A stretch of DNA of 64,000 nucleotides from Ignelater luminosus (taxonomy: Eukaryota > Arthropoda > Insecta > Coleoptera > Elateridae), in NCBI GenBank assembly GCA_011009095.1, contig VTPC01090547.1, forward strand, positions 421,115-485,114. The letters are read 5' to 3'. The notes under the pieces are model-generated. The model saw only the letters and a program-made list of their open reading frames with translations. It made no database searches and was not told the origin of the DNA. Positions 58,885 through 64,000 of this stretch are shown in pieces. Every line of letters begins with the position of its first letter. Position 1 is the stretch's first letter. The translations under genes and the position numbers were made by a program.

Positions 58885-59016
58885 TAAAACCATCTCTGCA
58901 AAGAAATCATTTTCTGATAATTCACATGCTCCTCGTTGCTAGACTCTTCAGTCTGGGAAACTCTTTCAGTGCCCTCTAGTTTCTTATACATTTGTCTACT
59001 ACCTTTTGATAGGATA
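58885..59016 (-). CDS. Exon-like open segment, minus strand
   Basis: After the acceptor GTTTTTAG the frame needing two carried-in bases reads ILSKGSRQMYKKLEGTERVS, then QTEESSNEEHVNYQKMISLQ. The acidic/Ser-rich text looks coding. The right end is not fixed because no good donor in a compatible phase was found before the DUF4806 exon. It is phase-compatible with the exon at 62746-62676, which ends with two bases. Unidentified. Confidence 0.3.
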
Positions 59017-59552
59017 CTAAAAACAAGTCATTTAATTTGATAATTTTTTTTCTACAATGTTAGATTTATTGTTTCACTAATTATTTTATTTACTGTATAC
59101 ATAGTCACAAATAAAAGTCAGATCATTTTGTTGTTTTGCCAATAAAGTAAATAGATAGTTTGTTGACTCTTCTAAAAGAATTCCAGTGTTCCCTCATGGA
59201 ACTATATGAGAGTGACTGAGCTAAGATTATCTCAATGTATTCATGATCTATTTTATTTCAGTCAGTATTTTTGTAAAAAGATAACAGAAACAAATATCAT
59301 AGTTTGTCAAATTCATTATTTAAAGGAAATCTAATACTTATTTATTACAAATTATGTCATTATTTAAAATACAAAGTATGTAATTACAGGTCAGTATAAT
59401 TTGAATGCAATATAGAAAAGGAATTTATTTATTATAAGCAAGGTTGATTTATTATATAATTTAATTCTATCGAAGGGTTATGCATGTTCATGAATCTGAA
59501 ACAAAGCTATATAAGTAAATTAGAATTTGATTGATAATTAAAAGTGACTTAC

Positions 59553-59658
59553 CATAAGAGCTCTTATTTGCTCCTGTCGCTGGGTATTCTTCCTCCATTC
59601 TCAATCTTTTAAATAGGTGGTTTTATGGTGCCGCCTTGCAATCTGCATGTTTACTCCA
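59553..59658 (-). pseudogene. Exon-like segment with one in-frame stop
   Basis: Bounded by acceptor ATTATTCCAG and donor GTAAGT. In the phase carried from 62746-62676 it reads GVNMQIARRHHKTTYLKD, TGA, then EWRKNTQRQEQIRALM. Another frame offers a short start MEEEYPATGANKSSYG up to the donor. Either the segment is a stop-containing alternative exon, or a decayed one, or a 5' exon beginning at the Met. Unidentified. Confidence 0.3.
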
Positions 59659-62549
59659 CTGGAATAATTGTAAATATGTAAATTAAAATATTTAATATTT
59701 TTTACTGGATAGTATACTAATTTATTTATTGCTGAACCCTACCCAAGTGGATAGCTCCCACGTTTGTACTTGAGCATTACATTGTTACAGTATAAAACAC
59801 ATAATAGGTAACTATAAATGGGTTTCTGCCACTATTCTCATATCTCTACACCGTTGGATTATGGATAATTTAAAATTGCTATTATAGGTTCAAGTGACCT
59901 TGGAATTTCTAATAATGATAATAGTTGTTAGATATACCTATATGATATAATAATATATTTGTTACCCATATGTTATTAGACTGTTACACAAATGGGTTAT
60001 GCGTCATGTAAATAATTGATAAGAAATATTGGCAGCTACTCCTTTCTGGTAGGACATGATTGTTCATGCAACGTTGTTACAGACAGGACATATAAGCAAA
60101 TACATATTTTTATAAAAGTTATTTGTGTTTTGATCAAATCAAGTATCCTCATCTAAAATAGTGTGGAAAATGTTTGTAATATCTGTGGAAGATTATTAAG
60201 TCAGTATTTAGATGATTTAGTAACTGCATCATCACTTTAAGGTAAGTTCAGATTCCTATATTCTAAAAAGCAAAAGTCTTAGTAAGAATTAGCAGGGCTT
60301 TCAATGGGCTGTATTTTTTTAAGGTATCGTAGAATGCTCAAAACCGTTTTGGTAGTATGGCGTGATCCTTAACCCCCCGCTCCCCAGCCACCCCAAATAC
60401 AAAATCTTAAATAGCAACCCCCCCATATGTGACACATCGTTGGAAAGTTTTTGAGAAATGCTTTTCATTGATACCATACAAAGGTAATTTTTGGTAAGTA
60501 ATTATTAAGTGATTCAATAATAGATGTAGGTGTAGCACTCTGTCTATGGTCCGATCTTGAGTATATCACAGACTCACAGATTACATATCTTTTAACAAGA
60601 TGCTAAAGTAACCGTTTACCACCAAGCAAGATTTTACCGCGCACACCATAGTTGAGCGTTACCAGAAGTGAAGATTTTTCTTAGTTCTAAAGATTTTTAA
60701 AAAGCTTTGAAGAGTTGAAGAATAATTGATTAAATTAATGGTTTTTTAGTCACTGCTACTAAAGACAAAAAAAGAAAAAAAAATACGAATTTTTTTAACT
60801 CCATATTTTGACAGGTTTTAGTGTTGTTGATTTTAAAGTTTTTAATAACCCCCTCCCCCCAGTTGCATAAAACCGTTGTTAACAGTCAAGTTAAGGATGT
60901 CATTAGTCAACCAATCAGAAATAGTAGAATTCAGATGTCAATTCAGACTTCTTCAACGAGATCGTAAAATTCTAAAGTTATTTAACTGTATGTTAACTAA
61001 TAAGAATTAATTTAAAAACGCTTTATGTAACCGGGAGAGAGTTATATGTCTAAAAAGTGTCAGCCTTTTTTCAGTGAAGAATTTCCTAGATTTTTTCTGA
61101 ATATTGGTAAGAATATTGACTTTTGACATCTGGCAACATTGTACTAGGGTATTTTTATTAACCTCACTCTGTTCTAGAAAATTATTTACTGAAAAATTTT
61201 TAAAATATTAAAAGTTAAAATTAGTTATTAAATAATCTTTAGATTTTTAAATCATCAAGAAATATTTGTAACTGCAAAATGCAGCGTAAACGAGGAACGT
61301 TGGTTATCGTTTTAGAGATTGGGCATCATACATTTCCCTAAAAAAACTGTCTTTTTTTTTTATAATTCCGAAGAATCCTAAAAGATAGGTTGCACTTTTT
61401 TTTGAAATGGTTGATATACCTTTCATGGATCCATTTATATAGGAGGAAATAATAAAGAAGAGACTGTTTGTTTCACACAACAATGAAACTGGTAGCCATT
61501 GACATCTGAATAAAATTTGTATGGAATAAACCATCTTTTCTCTATTATTTCCTCTTACTTAACTTTTGCTTAAAATTTAGGTACTTATATTGTTGTTTAC
61601 ATAATATAGTTTTTAGGACTGCTAACTGGCCCACAGTGTGTAATCGGAAAGATCTCCACAGAGCTGACTTTATAAAATCTCAGGTTCTTTAAGTTACGCA
61701 TTGAGCCCAAATGGTATTCATTAGAGTGGTGTGATGTTCAAAAAGATTTGCTAACTAATGCTGTTACCACAATATTTTTCCATTTGAAATGTTCATTGGA
61801 GGGTAAAGCTACAACTGAAGAACCACCAAGGAAAATCATTGTTTGTTCTGGTAGATTACAAATAGATAATAATATAAATTATAATACTTAATAACATTAA
61901 ATATTTTTTGATCTAACAATATTGTTCAAGCAACTCAGGCAATTGATTTTGTACATACAAGGCCGAATTTCCAATTCTTATTTTGAATTAATGAAGAAAA
62001 TTTATTTCATACATGCATATTCCACAAGAATATGTAATTATTTATTCGATTAAAAATATTTTATTCTTTAAAATATTCCAACAGTGAATTCACATTCAGT
62101 AAAAATGCAAAAACGAATTGTAAAATGATTATATTATCATATTTGTAATCTTTTGTACATGTAGCGATGGATAAATGTTAATTTCTGAAAATTATAATTT
62201 ATGTAGTTATAGTTAATTACTAGTTTTTAAATATAATCTTAAGTATGTTTTGTACATAATTTTTTCATCTGTACTTTATCTCGCCTAATCATACATTTTT
62301 TGTTTTATTTTCTGCGTATAAATACATCAAAATAGCAAGTAAACTTTTTACATGCTGAAAATGTAAAAGAAAGAGTTCTAAATGCCAAATTATTGTTTGA
62401 CATTCCAAGAACATTTTGATATTTTATGTTTGAATTTAATGTTTAAGATTGTGTTATACAAGCATGACTTGAATTATTTGTCAAGCACATTTACATACAT
62501 AATATACAGTTGTTGATAAATAAATAGATATTCAATCTGGTCAATAAAA
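59659..62549. other. Intron or intergenic DNA, no feature resolved
   Basis: AT-rich. A patch at 60360-60470 with several C-runs, and another at 60850-60870, have the look of old transposon DNA. Minus-strand frames at 61534-61304 show no motif. Confidence 0.35.
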
Positions 62550-62552
62550 GGT

Positions 62553-62558
62553 TTTATT
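62553..62558 (-). terminator. Possible minus-strand poly(A) signal
   Basis: TTTATT on the plus strand, AATAAA on the minus strand, about 120 bp past the donor of the 62746-62676 exon. If that donor is not used, this would end the transcript. Confidence 0.3.
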
Positions 62559-62620
62559 TTGTAACAGCTTTTTTGCTTTACATCTAGTTAAACTAATGTA
62601 ATCTGTGTCTATATGTCGTT

Positions 62621-62700
62621 GTTTACTCACCACTGGCCACAGTCCAATCTTGTATATACATCCTTGTTTACTCACCACTCCAGCTGTAGTCCCATCTTGT
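62621..62700. repeat. Two 45-bp tandem units carrying a splice-donor-like motif
   Basis: GTTTACTCACCAC occurs at 62621 and 62666, each followed by similar sequence ending ATCTTGT. On the minus strand both copies read GTGGTGAGTAAAC, a strong donor consensus, so a duplication has created two competing donors. Confidence 0.6.
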
Positions 62701-62746
62701 CCATTACGTCTTGCATCTTTTGTCTTCTTGAATGGCAGGCAACAAA
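62676..62746 (-). CDS. Candidate internal exon, minus strand
   Basis: The acceptor TGTTTCATCTAAG precedes it and the donor GTGAGT follows. Twenty-three codons read FVACHSRRQKMQDVMDKMGL then QLE, with two bases over. A different frame is open through both donor copies to a stop near 62548 (TRCKAKKLLQNKTFY at its end). The basic-amphipathic text is protein-like but not identified. Confidence 0.35.
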
Positions 62747-63452
62747 CTTAGATGAAACAGTAGGGTTATTTATAGTTATATGCAATACAAATCAAAATTT
62801 TATTCTGATGGGGAAAAGTGCTTGCTAAAATTCTATTGGTTTCTAAAGGATACCAAGTTGTAACTATTCATTATGTAAATTTGTTTGCAGTTATTTTACT
62901 TTCCTAAATAGCTGCTTAAAGATTAAGGTATTTGTTACAGTTGCCACCAAATTAATGTTACACCTCAGTCACTAGTACCGCTGGTAACAATATAAAATAA
63001 TCTGAGTTCTGTTAATGTTAAAAATTAGACACGAGAAAGATTTAACATAATTTATTTAAATAATCATAAATTAAAACATAGTACATATTATATACATGGT
63101 CAGCTGAGAGTGTACAATAAAAGAGTTTTCTGTCTTTTCTATTTATACAACTTTTATAATGTTTAAAATGATAAAAACAATCACGAAAACATTTATTTTG
63201 CCTGATTGTTTTCTTATTGCTAGACCTTATTATGACAGTTTTCTTTATGTTGGAAATTTCTATTTTTCTTGCATTTCTAATTAATAATAAAATGAAATAT
63301 ATCCCTATCTTCAAAAATTTAGTTTATTTAAAACTAACATTTTCTTAAGTTACTATAACATTCTATGAAGTCTAGATCGACCTCCCACTGCCTGTTCTTG
63401 GACCTGGCTGCATCTTCTGCTTTGCTTGGCTGTCAGATAGATTGGCCTACAC

Positions 63453-63559
63453 CTACATATCTAATGGAGAACTTCTTCGCCACTCCTGATTATGATAACC
63501 ATTTGGTCCGTTCTTGGTGGTGAGTAGGTGCAATATGGTTCCAATGACTCCTTTGAATT
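63453..63559 (-). CDS. Candidate 3' exon of gene entering from the right edge
   Basis: The acceptor TTTTCTCTTTTAG ends at 63560. With the G carried from the exon at 63912 the frame reads EFKGVIGTILHLLTTKNGPN, then GYHNQEWRRSSPLDM and TAG. Thirty-five codons joined in the correct phase with consensus sites at both splice ends support a real exon. No family recognised. Confidence 0.45.
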
Positions 63560-63911
63560 CTAAAAGAGAAAATTAAAATTAGAACTATTATTTCTAAGGG
63601 TACATTATATCTACAATCTATCTAACTTAGAGTAATTAAGATTTCCAACTGACTATGTATTTTCCTTGTTCAAAACACTGATGAGTATACATTCAGGGCA
63701 GAACTTACAAGAGTCTATGATGGTTTCTTACAAGGTTCTAACACTGGTATACCTTCCGGTACAGGTTCTGTCCCTTTATGTACTACTTACACAGTTACTG
63801 CTTGTGATGTATGTTTTAATTTCTCATGTTTTCTTCCTTCTTTGACTGATTGTAATCTGAAATCTTTTCTATCTTTCATGAACAATTGATATGAACAGGA
63901 TTTATACTTAC

Positions 63912-64000
63912 CTTTCCACGCACCATGTTGTATGGATATATCTGGCATGATACCTACTAATCCTGGTTCTTTCTGTGCATAGGGGATGTGAGAGGGTGCT
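63912..64000 (-). CDS. Partial exon at right edge, minus strand
   Basis: The open frame from the window edge reads PSHIPYAQKEPGLVGIMPDI then SIQHGAWK plus one base, before donor GTAAGT. Without splicing the same frame continues another 41 codons (GKYKSCSYQLFMKDRKDF and on, ending SQAVTV), so intron retention would give a different C-terminus. The gene starts beyond the window. No domain is visible in this piece. Confidence 0.45.

Overview
The window looks like AT-rich intronic and intergenic DNA from an insect, possibly a beetle. The order is inferred only from the mix of genes and repeats. Long introns, GT-AG splice sites, non-LTR retrotransposons (LINEs), a hAT-like BED transposase relic, many inverted-repeat elements and a DUF4806-like fragment all argue for a metazoan. 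I see no bacterial genes, operons or CRISPR arrays.

The main identifiable gene is the 3' half of a class C GPCR on the + strand. It belongs to the metabotropic glutamate receptor family and looks most like the insect mGluR-B/mangetout type. Five clear coding exons (20000-20102, 24716-25220, 25315-25619, 30620-30751, 41740-41910) have matching phases. They encode the cysteine-rich domain, all seven membrane helices and the start of the cytoplasmic tail. Two tiny in-frame terminal exons (42598 and 42725) are possible ends. I could not find the exons for the ligand-binding domain, so they probably lie upstream of the window.

From 1 to 20 kb I see no confident host gene. The region holds a 2-kb hAT-like element (197-2197), LINE pieces in clashing orientations (2.5-5.6 kb), a mariner-type hairpin element (8690-9512), a TTAA-flanked foldback element (10248-10788) and a diverged repeat (15.6-18.1 kb) with a second copy at 37-38.3 kb. 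The receptor introns carry a 634-bp TA-flanked element with ~170-bp inverted arms, a decayed RTE-type LINE (26.5-29 kb, minus), another LINE scrap (35.4 kb) and a 5'-truncated LINE (38.9-41.2 kb, minus) whose 679-codon reverse transcriptase frame is intact and therefore young.

From 42.7 to 54 kb there are mostly eroded repeats, including two hAT/BED-type transposase relics. At 54136-55614 a single-exon gene encodes an unrecognised 492-residue protein: an N-terminal zinc-ribbon-like motif followed by about seven acidic, asparagine-rich repeats. It is followed by five ~83-bp tandem DNA repeats and a poly(A) signal.

The last 6 kb contain several exon-like open segments on the minus strand with good splice sites, including a DUF4806-like C-terminus. 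They belong to one or more incompletely resolved genes or pseudogenes running in from beyond the right edge.
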